Below, piece by piece: positions 36,541 through 45,322 of a stretch of DNA of 64,000 nucleotides (position 1 is the first letter of the stretch; each line of letters starts with the position of its first letter). The translations under genes and the position numbers were made by a program. The stretch is from Metabacillus sediminilitoris. Lineage in GTDB: Bacteria; Bacillota; Bacilli; Bacillales; Bacillaceae. The DNA lies in NCBI RefSeq assembly GCF_009720625.1, contig NZ_CP046266.1, positions 3,295,501 to 3,359,500 on the forward strand, given 5' to 3'. The notes below the pieces were generated by a model. It saw only the letters and a program-made list of their open reading frames with translations, did no database searches and was not told the DNA's origin.

Positions 36541-37590
36541 TTAGTTTACAAAACGTTTTGCACCTAAATAACGTGCTTTCCAATAAGAATTATCTAAGTT
36601 AGAAATTGTTACACCTGAACTGCTTGCATGAATAAATTCATTATTCCCTAAATAAATTCCCATGTGTGAAGGGCCTGCTTTATAGGTTGTAAAATAAACA
36701 AAATCACCTGCAGAAGGATTGCTAATTGATTTCATTATATCCCAATATCCAGCTGTGCTTAATCGTGAAACAGATGTAACTTTATTTAACACATAATAAA
36801 TAAATCCGCTACAATCAAAGCCTGAAGGTGTATTACCAGCCCACCTGTATGGTGTCCCCATTAGAGACTTAGCCTCACTAATCATTTTGTCAACCTTACT
36901 TGAGGAGTTTTCTACTTCTGGAGTTACCGTTTGGCTATTTTCAGGTTTACTAGCTCCACCTGAAAGTTTTAACACTTGACCCACTCTTATTACATCTGAT
37001 TTAAGATTATTAGCTACTTTTATTTCTGCGACTGTTACATTAAATTGATTGCCAATCTTCCATAATGAATCACCTGATTTTACTGTATATGTAGAGTTAG
37101 CTGTACTAGTGTTTGCAGGTTGTTTAGTTGATTCCTGTGATCCTGTATTACTTTGCGTTTCTACAACTTCTTTATTAATAGTCAATTTTTGCCCTATTCT
37201 GATTAAATCGCTCGTTAAACCGTTTAGCTTTTTTAATTCACTTACTGAGGTATTATATGTTTTCGCAATAACCCATAATGAATCACCTGATTTAACTGTA
37301 TACGTTGTTGCCTTTGAAGTTGTTTTTGGTGGTGTTTCAGTTTGGAGAGCAGGTTCAGAAGTTTTAGAATTTGTAGTTCCCGATATTTCTAATACTTGTC
37401 CAACTCTTATTATATCCGACTTTAAACCATTTAAATTTTTGATTGTGCTTACAGTTGTGTTATATTGCTTAGAAATTTCCCAAAGCGTATCACCGCTTTT
37501 AACTTTTACACTCTCTGCAGCTGCCATTGACGTAAATAAAGATGATCCTATAACAGCTGTTGCTGTCAATCCTAACAATTTATGCTTCAT
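36541..37590 (-). CDS. cwlS: LysM-NlpC/P60 peptidoglycan endopeptidase (CwlS)
   Basis: 349 residues from ATG 37590 with AGGAGGTAC upstream. Signal peptide ([19 protein letters not shown]), three LysM domains ([45 protein letters not shown]) separated by Ser/Thr-rich linkers, and a C-terminal NlpC/P60 domain with [10 protein letters not shown] (catalytic Cys), SHMGIYLG (His) and FIHASS. D,L-endopeptidase cutting gamma-D-Glu-mDAP links in the wall, needed for cell separation. B. subtilis CwlS has four LysM domains, one more than here. Same neighbourhood as in B. subtilis. Confidence 0.92.
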   Translation of the reverse strand: MKHKLLGLTATAVIGSSLFTSMAAAESVKVKSGDTLWEISKQYNTTVSTIKNLNGLKSDIIRVGQVLEISGTTNSKTSEPALQTETPPKTTSKATTYTVKSGDSLWVIAKTYNTSVSELKKLNGLTSDLIRIGQKLTINKEVVETQSNTGSQESTKQPANTSTANSTYTVKSGDSLWKIGNQFNVTVAEIKVANNLKSDVIRVGQVLKLSGGASKPENSQTVTPEVENSSSKVDKMISEAKSLMGTPYRWAGNTPSGFDCSGFIYYVLNKVTSVSRLSTAGYWDIMKSISNPSAGDFVYFTTYKAGPSHMGIYLGNNEFIHASSSGVTISNLDNSYWKARYLGAKRFVN

Positions 37591-37795
37591 TTCTATTTGT
37601 ACCTCCTAGACTTCTCTACTAAATTAGTTTAATAGATTCATAGACAAAAAACTACACTAATATTTAAGATATAGGTAATAAAAGCTAAAAATAGGTAAAA
37701 AGAAACAAAATTCTCCTTTTAATCATACAAAACTTTACAGATATAGACAATCATTTATTTGACAATTTAAAATGATCATAAAAGACTATTTATTC

Positions 37796-37848
37796 AATAA
37801 AAATAGGTAATAGTAGATTTTGAGATTCCACCATTACCTATTTTTATT
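37796..37848 (-). terminator. Terminator after cdaS
   Basis: AATAAAAATAGGTAAT (37796-37811) pairs perfectly with 37833-37848; a 21-nt loop makes it less typical. The surrounding 340-bp spacer to cwlS holds nothing else I can identify. Confidence 0.6.
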
Positions 37849-37930
37849 TCATTTTTATGTATTTTAATAAGTGATTCATTTTGAACATATTACTTTATGT
37901 TCCTGAAATTTCTTTGTCATTCAGTTTAAT

Positions 37931-38538
37931 TTAAGCGGTACTCATTGGATAAAGTGTTCCATTGATTGCAAAGGACATTTTGCCTGTCTCTTCTGAAACG
38001 ACCAAAATAAGCGCATCTGAAATCTCAGAAAGTCCGATTGCAGCTCGATGCCTTGTCCCTACCTTTTCATTTCCAAAATTCTTAGATGTTAATGGTATTA
38101 TATTTGCAGCTGACAGGATAAAATTACCTCTTATAAGAACTGCCCCATCATGCAAGGGATTTCCAGGAAAAAAATACTTTCAAGTAATCTATTTGATAAA
38201 TCTGCATTTATTTGTATACCAACTTGAATATGGCTATCTATTCGGCTTTCGCGTTCAACTATAATTAAGGCACCATGTCGGCGATTGGACAAATTTTCAA
38301 TCGCTTTTGCGATTTCGAAATAATTTCCAGTAAATTCTGCAATATAAGCCTGTAAGTAATATAATGAAGCTGATGACTGTATTTTATTGAATAATTCTTT
38401 TATTTGTGCAAGCTCACATAATAGACAATAATCTTTTTCTCCAATTGACTTCCTCATTAACTCCGTTTCAACAATAATTTTTTCTAAATGAAAAGAAATA
38501 TGATTCCGAATGTTTATAAATGTGCCATTTAATTCCAT
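37931..38538 (-). pseudogene. cdaS: Sporulation diadenylate cyclase CdaS, frameshifted at a T7 run
   Basis: Two overlapping frames together encode one CdaS/YojJ protein. The first (38538-38131) gives the N-terminal regulatory helices and the start of the DAC domain (NRRHGALIIVERES, LLESIFF). The second (ending 37931) continues with PGNPLHDGAVLIRG, then GTRHRAAIGLSE and LVVSEETG, i.e. the DGA and RHR catalytic motifs. The switch falls at a run of seven T on the minus strand (38168-38174); one extra T would restore a complete protein of about 200 residues. CdaS makes c-di-AMP in the forespore. Sequencing error, slippage-based expression or true inactivation are all possible. Confidence 0.85.
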
Positions 38539-38743
38539 TTTTTTACCCTCCTTATTATTAGTGTTATTAATTTTCAGGATAATATGAAAAATTTGTTCTA
38601 CACCCCATCAAATTTAGAGTGCACGATAAATTATTTGCCTATTTGTCAAAGGCATATTCTTGCACCAGTAAAACTAATAATCATAATGACTTTAACGTAT
38701 AATTCCCAATTTTTTCTACATACTATAATTGGAGGTTTTGCAA

Positions 38744-38863
38744 ATGATGATACAAAAAGTTTTTCAATATATCTTTAGTATTCTTGGGATGCTTTCATTA
38801 GGCTTCTTTTATTACCAATTATTCAAGGGTGAATCTCGTAAATCTGATAACCAGCCAAAATAA
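38744..38863 (+). CDS. Small single-pass membrane protein (39 aa)
   Basis: ATG 38744 (a second ATG follows directly) with TTGGAGG eight bases upstream. MMIQKVFQYIFSILGMLSLG then FFYYQLF forms one membrane helix, followed by a short hydrophilic tail GESRKSDNQPK. It lies 62 bp before the MATE transporter gene on the same strand and may be co-transcribed. Function unknown; the good ribosome site is the main support. Confidence 0.6.
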   Translation: MMIQKVFQYIFSILGMLSLGFFYYQLFKGESRKSDNQPK

Positions 38864-38925
38864 GTATCAATACATTTTTTTCGTGATATAATTCTCTAAT
38901 GAACATTAGAAATGAGGATTTATTA

Positions 38926-40284
38926 ATGAAAAAAATCGTTACAAAGCGTCAGATGATAAGCAATTTTTCACAAATTTTATTCCCCATTCTCGTCACACAG
39001 CTGGGGTTGTATTGTATGACATTTTTAGATACTTCAATGTCAGGAAAAGCCCATCCTAATGATTTGGCAGGTGTCGCCATTGGCTCAAGTCTATGGGTAC
39101 CTGTTTATACTGGATTAAGCGGCATTCTGCTTTCTGTTACACCAATCGTTGCACAATTAGTTGGTGCAAAGAGAAGCATTGAAGTACCTAAAATGATTAT
39201 TCAGGCACTTTACTTAAGTGTAATTATTTCGGTTATTATTACCATTATTGGCTACTTTGCATTAGATCCTATTTTATATAACATGGGATTAGAAGAAGAT
39301 GTCTTACATATTGCTAAAGGATACTTAATTGCCTTATCATTTGGTATTTTGCCTTTATTTATATATACGGTTTTGAGATGTTTTATTGATGCTTTAGGTT
39401 TAACACGAGTTACCATGTATATCACGCTTACATCATTACCAATTAATTTTGTTCTTAATTATCTTTTTATCTTTGGTAAATTCGGTCTTCCAAAACTTGG
39501 GGGGATTGGTGCAGGTGTCGCATCTACTATGACATATTGGTGTATTACGGTAATAGCCATTGTCATTGTAAGTAAGAGAACGCCATTTCGAGAATACAAA
39601 GTTTTCAAGACATACTATCGACCGGCTTGGAAGTCATGGAAAGAAATCTTACTTATCGGTGTTCCAATTGGTTTTGCCATATTTTTTGAAACAAGCATTT
39701 TTGCAGCTGTAACCCTATTCATGAGTCAATACAATACGATCACAATCGCTTCACATCAAGCTGCAATTAATTTTGCTTCCTTTCTTTACATGATTCCTTT
39801 AAGTATTTCAATGGCGCTTACCATCGTTGTTGGTCATGAAGTTGGGGCTAACCGATTTAAGGAAGCAAAACAATATAGTTATTTAGGGATTGGATTGGCT
39901 CTATTTCTCTCGTTGTTATCAGCAACATTGATCTATTTTTTTCGACCTGAAATTGCAACACTTTACACATCCGATAAAGCTGTATTAAATCTAACGCAAG
40001 ATTTTTTAATTTACGCTATTTTCTTCCAGTTATCTGATGCAATAGCAGCACCTATTCAAGGTGCGTTAAGAGGTTATAAAGATGTCAATGTTACCTTTAT
40101 TATGGCACTTGTTTCTTACTGGGTAATTGGCCTTCCTGTCGGATATCTCTTGGCAACCTATACTTCACTATATGCTTTTGGATTTTGGATTGGCTTAATT
40201 ACAGGACTTGCAGCAGGTGCAATCGGACTTTCAGTTAGACTACGTATGATCCAGAATTCAAAATATGTTGCTTTTAAAAATTGA
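38926..40284 (+). CDS. yojI: MATE-family multidrug/cation efflux transporter
   Basis: About 452 residues with twelve membrane segments. ATG 38926 with GAGGA upstream is preferred over ATG 38899. MATE features: [20 protein letters not shown] in the first repeat, [17 protein letters not shown], and [20 protein letters not shown] in the second half. It exports drugs or organic cations using proton or sodium gradient. It corresponds to yojI beside cdaS in B. subtilis. Its terminator is now split by an insertion sequence 20 bp downstream. Confidence 0.9.
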   Translation: MKKIVTKRQMISNFSQILFPILVTQLGLYCMTFLDTSMSGKAHPNDLAGVAIGSSLWVPVYTGLSGILLSVTPIVAQLVGAKRSIEVPKMIIQALYLSVIISVIITIIGYFALDPILYNMGLEEDVLHIAKGYLIALSFGILPLFIYTVLRCFIDALGLTRVTMYITLTSLPINFVLNYLFIFGKFGLPKLGGIGAGVASTMTYWCITVIAIVIVSKRTPFREYKVFKTYYRPAWKSWKEILLIGVPIGFAIFFETSIFAAVTLFMSQYNTITIASHQAAINFASFLYMIPLSISMALTIVVGHEVGANRFKEAKQYSYLGIGLALFLSLLSATLIYFFRPEIATLYTSDKAVLNLTQDFLIYAIFFQLSDAIAAPIQGALRGYKDVNVTFIMALVSYWVIGLPVGYLLATYTSLYAFGFWIGLITGLAAGAIGLSVRLRMIQNSKYVAFKN

Positions 40285-40374
40285 AGTAAATATAAGAAAA
40301 CACAAAAAAGCTAATTCTTTTCTGAACTGCCCCGTAAATGTTAGACACTAAACTAACATTTACGGGGTGTTTTT

Positions 40375-40896
40375 ATGGCGAAATTTACAACGGAAGATAA
40401 AATACAAATTACATTGAGATACGTTGAAGGAAATGAAAGTATTGAAAAAATTGCAGGAGAAGTAAAAGTTAGTCCTCCTATTTTAAGTGGATGGGTTAGG
40501 CTTTATGAACAACACGGTATAGAAGCATTTATTAAGTCCTATACAAATTATTCTGTGGAGTTTAAACTAAATGTACTCAATTATATGAACGAAACGGGTA
40601 CATCTTCTTATGACACAGCTGCCATTTTCAATATTTCTTCACCAGGTATGATCCGAAATTGGCGAAAGGCTTTTGAAACTGGAGGAGTTGATGCCCTACA
40701 ATTAATGAAAAAGGGGCCTTCATCCATGAAAAAAGTATCGAAATTAAACAAAGAACAACAACCACCCGTTGAAGGATCGATCGAAGCTCTACGAGCTGAA
40801 AATGAGCGTTTACGTATGGAGAATGCCTATTTAAAAAAGTTGAACGCTTTAGTTCTAGAACAGGAAAAATTACAAACAAAATCAAAGCGCAAGTAA
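40375..40896 (+). CDS. IS3-family OrfA (helix-turn-helix regulator of transposition)
   Basis: 173 residues. Two tandem helix-turn-helix regions ([20 protein letters not shown] and [20 protein letters not shown]) are followed by a leucine-zipper-like helix ([20 protein letters not shown]). The heptamer A AAA AAG at 40833-40839 lies in this frame at the Lys-Lys of YLKKL. A -1 shift there would fuse OrfA to OrfB, giving the active transposase, as known for IS150/IS911. Confidence 0.92.
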   Translation: MAKFTTEDKIQITLRYVEGNESIEKIAGEVKVSPPILSGWVRLYEQHGIEAFIKSYTNYSVEFKLNVLNYMNETGTSSYDTAAIFNISSPGMIRNWRKAFETGGVDALQLMKKGPSSMKKVSKLNKEQQPPVEGSIEALRAENERLRMENAYLKKLNALVLEQEKLQTKSKRK

Positions 40897-40925
40897 TTTT
40901 TGAACTAAAGCATGAGTTTGATGTA

Positions 40926-41735
40926 GTGGAACTAGTTAAAGTCGCAGACATTCCACGTAGTACGTATTATTACTGGGAAAAACGATTAAATTGTGAAGAT
41001 AAATATGCAAAGGTAAAAGAAGCGATTGAAGCTATTTATCATGAACATAAAGGACGCTATGGTTACCGTCGTATCACCAAACAATTAGAAAGAATGAATA
41101 TTCACCATGATCCAAAGACAATTAATCGTTTAATGAAAGCGATGGGCTTAAAATGTGAAGTGCGGATGAAAAAATTCCGTTCGTATCGCGGAACAGTAGG
41201 CAAAATCGCGCCGAATTTATTGAATCGTAATTTCCACGCAGACAACATGAATGAAAAATGGGTAACTGATGTTACAGAGTTTCATTTATTCGGGGAAAAA
41301 CGTTATTTGTCGCCTGTTTTAGATTTATGTAATGGAGAAATAATTGCGTATAAAGTTATGAACCGTCCAGTTTATGCTCTTGTTGGAGATATGATAGAAG
41401 AAGCAGTAAAAAGGATACAACCTGATGATGAAATCGTCCTCCATTCAGATCAAGGCTGGCACTATCAAATGAGTAAATATCAAAATAAATTAAAAGCGCA
41501 CGGTATACGACAAAGTATGTCCCGTAAGGGAAACTGTTTAGATAACGCAGTCATGGAAAATTTCTTTGGCTTATTAAAGTCTGAACTACTCTACTTACAA
41601 GAATTTGAGAGTATGGAACATTTCGAACGAGAATTAGAAGAATATATTTATTACTACAATCACAAACGAATAAAGGCAAAATTAAAAGACCTAAGCCCCG
41701 TTGAATACCGGACTCAGGTCTTGAAAGCAGCCTAA
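40926..41735 (+). CDS. IS3-family transposase OrfB (DDE integrase domain)
   Basis: 269 residues from GTG 40926. The same frame is open back to the slippery site at 40833, so translation as an OrfAB fusion is likely. HTH_21-type region ([16 protein letters not shown]), then the DDE core: WVTDVTEF (D), [10 protein letters not shown] (D) and [14 protein letters not shown] (E), with [20 protein letters not shown] at the C-terminus. All three catalytic residues are present, so the protein should be active. Confidence 0.93.
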   Translation: MELVKVADIPRSTYYYWEKRLNCEDKYAKVKEAIEAIYHEHKGRYGYRRITKQLERMNIHHDPKTINRLMKAMGLKCEVRMKKFRSYRGTVGKIAPNLLNRNFHADNMNEKWVTDVTEFHLFGEKRYLSPVLDLCNGEIIAYKVMNRPVYALVGDMIEEAVKRIQPDDEIVLHSDQGWHYQMSKYQNKLKAHGIRQSMSRKGNCLDNAVMENFFGLLKSELLYLQEFESMEHFERELEEYIYYYNHKRIKAKLKDLSPVEYRTQVLKAA

Positions 41736-41782
41736 CCTTTTTGTCTAACTTTATTGGGTCAGATCATTCTGAATTAGCTTTT

Positions 41783-42018
41783 TTAGATTAGGCTGTTTTC
41801 GCAAACTTTGTTGCTATTTACCAAGTTGTGCATTGTGGTTGATTGCAGCGAGAGATGCTCGCCATTCCGCGGGGCGGTCGGTGATACTCCTCGGCATAAA
41901 CGACTGCATGAGTCTCACCTGTCCCGCTGCTCTAAGCAGGAGTCTCGCACTCACGCTCCAATCAACCGTAAATAGTTTTTGTTTTAACTTAGAAAAGAAT
42001 CTTAAATTTTATAGATTA
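41783..42018. mobile_element. MITE copy D beside the IS3 element
   Basis: Left end GGCTGTTTTCGCAAAC at 41791 is the best-preserved family end. The interior is GC-rich with GGAGTCTCGCACTC and CTCCAATCAACC. The right terminus is eroded. TTAGATTA (41783-41790) and ATAGATTA (42011-42018) match at 7 of 8 and may be the target duplication, in which case the element ends at 42010 and touches the stop codon of bshB2. It lies 24 bp from the right end of the IS3 element. Confidence 0.65.
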
Positions 42019-42681
42019 ATCCTTCCACTTATATGTGTAAAATACTTCTTTTTCAAACCATAGCATCGCTTCAGGATCTTTATTTAAGAGCTTTTCTTCC
42101 ATGAGTTTTAGCATTCCCTCTGTTTGTGAACGATGTGCTTTTAAAGCATTTAATTTTATGTCTGCAACTTCTGTAATATCGATTGTAACATCAGGCTCTC
42201 CAATTTTGTCAAAGCGATCATTTGTAAAAGCTAAGCAATAAGTTAATGGACGTCGGACTTTTGGACGTCGCTCTAAGGCACGAATAACTGCAGCACCACA
42301 TGCGTCATGATCTGGATGTACAGCATAGCCTGGATAGAAAGTAATAATCAATGTCGGTTCTACATCATTAATGATACTTTCCATTAAATCTGCTAATTGT
42401 TCATCATCTTCAAATTCAAGAGTCTTATCACGCAGGCCAAGCATCCTTAAATCTTGAATATCCATTGCTTTACATGCATTTTCTAACTCTGTTTTACGGA
42501 TGAATGGCAATGTTTCACGATTTGCAAATAATGGATTCCCCATATTTCTGCCCATTTCACCTAATGTTCCACAAGCATATGTAACTGGAATGCCGGCTTT
42601 CCTTTTCAGTGCAATGATGCCTGCAGCACCAAAGGATTCATCGTCAGGATGTGGTAAAATGATTAAAACATGTTCTTTCAT
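42016..42681 (-). CDS. bshB2: Bacillithiol biosynthesis deacetylase BshB2
   Basis: 221 residues, ATG 42681 with GAAGGGAT upstream. LmbE/PIG-L fold: ILPHPDDESFGAAG (zinc ligands His, Asp, Asp), GEMGRNMGNP, FYPGYAVHPDHDACG (zinc His and catalytic residues). It deacetylates GlcNAc-malate in bacillithiol synthesis or acts as a bacillithiol-conjugate amidase. Together with yojF 45 bp upstream it reproduces the B. subtilis yojFG pair. The MITE at its 3' end may have replaced its terminator. Confidence 0.9.
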   Translation of the reverse strand: MKEHVLIILPHPDDESFGAAGIIALKRKAGIPVTYACGTLGEMGRNMGNPLFANRETLPFIRKTELENACKAMDIQDLRMLGLRDKTLEFEDDEQLADLMESIINDVEPTLIITFYPGYAVHPDHDACGAAVIRALERRPKVRRPLTYCLAFTNDRFDKIGEPDVTIDITEVADIKLNALKAHRSQTEGMLKLMEEKLLNKDPEAMLWFEKEVFYTYKWKD

Positions 42682-42726
42682 TTGTATCCCTTCTTTTCTA
42701 AAAAATTTTACTTCTTAAAAGGATTA

Positions 42727-43080
42727 TTAATGTTTGAAAGGTATTTCACTTAATTGTAAAGCAATTGCTAATTGTCCTTCAGAATTATGACCAGCAAGTA
42801 GTAACTGATTTTGATCGTTATAAATCCAGTCGGTCAATCCCTCAGCGTAAATCCATCCCTCTTCCATTTTTAACCCAACGCGAAAAGGCCCATTGCCAGT
42901 TATTTTTGCTTGATGATACTTAACTTTTGCATTACGGATGAATGCAACGACAGTCATAGATGATTCGTCCTTATGTGCAGAATAAGCACCAGTCGTTGTT
43001 TCAAGGTGTATATAAATTGATTTGTTCATGAATGTTTCTAAATATGCTTGTATATCATGTTTCGTAATTGGTTTCATCAT
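42727..43080 (-). CDS. yojF: DUF1806 protein YojF
   Basis: 117 residues, ATG 43080 (GAGGGGGAAAG upstream). A beta-rich domain: MKPITKHDIQAYLETFMNKS, YIHLETTTGAYS, GPFRVGLKMEEGWIYAEGLT. Matches YojF, always found beside bshB2 in bacilli, hence a presumed helper in bacillithiol metabolism. The start overlaps the stop of the 93-aa gene upstream by 4 bp (ATGA), indicating translational coupling. Confidence 0.85.
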   Translation of the reverse strand: MMKPITKHDIQAYLETFMNKSIYIHLETTTGAYSAHKDESSMTVVAFIRNAKVKYHQAKITGNGPFRVGLKMEEGWIYAEGLTDWIYNDQNQLLLAGHNSEGQLAIALQLSEIPFKH

Positions 43081-43358
43081 CTTTCCCCCTCATTATTCTT
43101 TTTTAGTTTTTCGAGTACAACGATATGACAATCAATTAATTTCACTTTTTGATTATCTGACAATAGTGAAGATACAATTCTTTTTATCGCCAGGTGAAAC
43201 TTTTCATTGAACGATTTCCTAAGGCGCGGATGTGTCATCTCATCTTTAAGATCCTTTTCAATCGCAATGAATAATGTCTCAATTTCGTTCTTTTCAACTG
43301 TTAAAGAGCGATTAACCCAAAGTTGCCGATATGCATGTAATAAATCTTTTCCATCCAT
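43077..43358 (-). CDS. Uncharacterised helical protein coupled to yojF (93 aa)
   Basis: ATG 43358 with GAGGTAG upstream. All-helical, hydrophilic, with one Cys (KLIDCHIVVLEKLKK). It overlaps yojF by 4 bp, so the two are translationally coupled and probably act together with BshB2. No family recognised, and I do not recall this gene in the B. subtilis yojF locus. A link to bacillithiol is suggested only by the operon. Confidence 0.65.
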   Translation of the reverse strand: MDGKDLLHAYRQLWVNRSLTVEKNEIETLFIAIEKDLKDEMTHPRLRKSFNEKFHLAIKRIVSSLLSDNQKVKLIDCHIVVLEKLKKNNEGER

Positions 43359-43379
43359 GTTATACTACCTCAATTTCTT

Positions 43380-44321
43380 TTACATTCCTATTGAGTTTTT
43401 TCTTGTTAATTTCACTTCAACTTTTCTAAAATATTTAGAATTGGATAATGTAAATAACAATAAAGCACACCATATGAATGAGAATGTAATGACTTCAATA
43501 TTCGTAAACGGTTCATTAAATAAGATTACTCCAATTATTAACGTTATTGTTGGGGCTATATACTGAAGAACGCCAACCATGAATAATGGGATCCGCTGTG
43601 CACCGCTTGCGAAAAGTAATAAAGGTACGGCTGTTACAATACCTGCACCTACTAATAATAAAGTTGTTGACAGATCAAAGGAAAAAAATTCTAATTTTCC
43701 TGAAATTTCCATCATAACCAAATAATATCCTGCAATAGGTGTTACGACCATTGTCTCAAATGTTAAACCAACTGAAGAACTTAATTTTGTCATTTTTTTA
43801 GTTAAACCATACAATCCAAAGCTTAATGCTAAAGTTAATGCAACCCATGGAAACTTACCATAATGAAGTGTCATTAATACCACTCCAATTGCCGCTACGA
43901 CAAATGATAGCTTTTGCCAAAGATTTAACCTTTCTTTAAAAAAGATCATTCCTAATATGACACTTATTAAAGGGTTTATGTAATAGCCTAAACTCGTCTC
44001 AATAATATGACCATTATTAACTGACCAAATATAAACAAACCAATTAAGACTAATTAATAAAGAAGACAAAACTAATGAAAGTAATAGCATTGGTTTTTGA
44101 ATGATCCTCTTGCTAGCAACCTTTATATTTTTCCATTCCTTATTAAAAGTAAGTAATCCTATCATGAATAAAAATGACCAGAAAACTCTGTGTGCTAGAA
44201 TCTCCTCTGCTGAAACATTTTCAACCATTTTCCAATATAATGGTAGTATACCCCAAAGAAAATATGATCCTGCTGTATAAAGAATGCCCTGCTTGTATGT
44301 ATTTAATTGTGGTGTATCCAT
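43380..44321 (-). CDS. yojE: RarD-type EamA/DMT transporter
   Basis: 313 residues, ten membrane helices, ATG 44321 behind GAGGGAAT. RarD features: GILYTAGSYFLWGILPLYWK, LAHRVFWSF, NWFVYIWSVNNGHIIETSLG, YYINPL. Drug/metabolite-transporter superfamily permease; the substrate is unknown, though some RarD relatives move amino acids or chloramphenicol-like compounds. Located next to yojF-bshB2 as yojE in B. subtilis; the 21-bp gap to the 93-aa gene suggests one transcript. Confidence 0.88.
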   Translation of the reverse strand: MDTPQLNTYKQGILYTAGSYFLWGILPLYWKMVENVSAEEILAHRVFWSFLFMIGLLTFNKEWKNIKVASKRIIQKPMLLLSLVLSSLLISLNWFVYIWSVNNGHIIETSLGYYINPLISVILGMIFFKERLNLWQKLSFVVAAIGVVLMTLHYGKFPWVALTLALSFGLYGLTKKMTKLSSSVGLTFETMVVTPIAGYYLVMMEISGKLEFFSFDLSTTLLLVGAGIVTAVPLLLFASGAQRIPLFMVGVLQYIAPTITLIIGVILFNEPFTNIEVITFSFIWCALLLFTLSNSKYFRKVEVKLTRKNSIGM

Positions 44322-44467
44322 TTTTTATTCCCTCACTTTTCTTTCACCTAATGAACATTATAAACATGAACGCTTGTGTCCTACAAGCTATTCGCTTTTA
44401 CTAACGTTTACGGATAAGATGCATATAATGTAAGCACCTAGGTTTTCTGTTAAAGGATGTGAAAAAG

Positions 44468-44929
44468 ATGTTTCCTTGGAATAAGCAATTCCCCTTTGAT
44501 CAGACGGGTTTTACCCAACATATCAATAAAATGAAACCAAAAGAAGTTGAGAACTATATACAGTCCGTCATGAAGAATGTATTTGGAGGTGATTTTTCAC
44601 AAGGCTTCCCTTTTCAAGGTGACCTGCAGCAAAAAGAAGTGAGAGAAAATTCTTCGAAACAAGAACATCCAGAGATATTTGAAACAAATGATTATGTTTA
44701 TGTAAAGCTCCCTATGTCAAAGGAAGAAATTAGTTCTGTTAAAATACAACATACAAACAATCAATTAATCCTCACAAACTACCCAAAGCAATCAGATAAC
44801 ACGAAATATATGCTTCCATCACCAGTAAAAAGAAAAGGAACAAGAGCCAGGTTTGTTGAAGGATATCTTGAAATCCAATTTTTAAAGCTCAATGAATATA
44901 ATATATCTGAGGTCGATATTACTTATTAA
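44468..44929 (+). CDS. gerT: GerT-like spore germination/coat protein with Hsp20-like fold
   Basis: About 153 residues. ATG 44468 is favoured, with AAAGGA ten bases upstream; the GTG at 44459 overlaps it. N-terminal MFPWNKQFPFDQ and a helical segment KPKEVENYIQSVMKNVFGGD lead into an alpha-crystallin-like beta domain (EIFETNDYVYVKLPMSKEE, QLILTNYPKQ). This matches GerT (YozR), a sigma-K/GerE coat protein affecting germination, found near yojE in B. subtilis. Monocistronic with terminator. Confidence 0.72.
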   Translation: MFPWNKQFPFDQTGFTQHINKMKPKEVENYIQSVMKNVFGGDFSQGFPFQGDLQQKEVRENSSKQEHPEIFETNDYVYVKLPMSKEEISSVKIQHTNNQLILTNYPKQSDNTKYMLPSPVKRKGTRARFVEGYLEIQFLKLNEYNISEVDITY

Positions 44930-44943
44930 TATCTATTTTTAAC

Positions 44944-44978
44944 AAAAAAACTACCTACATTAGCAGGTAGTTTTTTTT
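44944..44978. terminator. Bidirectional terminator
   Basis: AAACTACCT pairs with AGGTAGTTT, flanked by A7 and T8 runs, between the convergent gerT and coat-like genes. Confidence 0.88.
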
Positions 44979-44979
44979 A

Positions 44980-45198
44980 TTAGTAAGGATATCCTCCACC
45001 ATATGGGGGGTAACCATAACCATAACCGTACGGAGATCCGCCATAAGGAGGATAGTAAGGATAATATGGCGGTCTAGGTCTAAAAATTGCAGATCCGACT
45101 AAACCACCAAGTAATCCTCCAACAAACGGACCACCAAAAAAGAAACGACCATCAGGATAAGGTCTAGGAAATTTATTGCGCATCATATAAGGTCCCAC
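44980..45198 (-). CDS. Gly/Tyr/Pro-rich spore-coat-like protein (72 aa)
   Basis: GTG 45198 behind GGAGGTAATTTC. Central hydrophobic glycine segment FFFGGPFVGGLLGGLVGSAI and a tail made of Pro, Tyr and Gly (YYPYYPPYGG, YGYGYGYPPYGGGYPY). Such low-complexity tails are common in Bacillus coat and exosporium proteins. It sits in the position of small yoj-region genes near gerT. No enzymatic function is expected. Confidence 0.7.
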   Translation of the reverse strand: MGPYMMRNKFPRPYPDGRFFFGGPFVGGLLGGLVGSAIFRPRPPYYPYYPPYGGSPYGYGYGYPPYGGGYPY

Positions 45199-45322
45199 GA
45201 AATTACCTCCTCTAATATTTACCTACACTAAAAAGTATTCATTGAAGGAGTTATTGGAGTGGGCGAATAACTATTTTTAGGTAAATAGTTTAATTTACAG
45301 CCTTTAGATTTAAGATGTAAGC

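Larger units (their letters stand above)
40323..41766 (+). mobile_element. Intact IS3-family (IS150 group) insertion sequence, 1,444 bp
   Basis: Terminal inverted repeats at 40323-40347 (TGAACTGCCCC...) and 41742-41766 match at 19 of 25 positions. The element is flanked by a 3-bp target duplication TTC (40320-40322 and 41767-41769). It contains overlapping orfA and orfB with a slippery A AAA AAG site. It appears complete and potentially active. A decayed relative lies at 5499-5787. Confidence 0.95.
40304..41784. terminator. Terminator hairpin split in its loop by an IS3 element
   Basis: AAAAAAGCTAATTC (40304-40317) is the exact reverse complement of GAATTAGCTTTTTT (41771-41784). Removing the IS and one copy of its TTC duplication leaves a perfect 14-bp stem with a 6-nt loop, followed by T-rich sequence: an intact bidirectional terminator after yojI. 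The IS now separates the halves by about 1.45 kb. Confidence 0.88.

Noticed and set aside
38584..38778. 64-aa plus-strand ORF upstream of the MATE gene
   Set aside because: No ribosome site and it overlaps out of frame with the 39-aa membrane peptide that has a good one.
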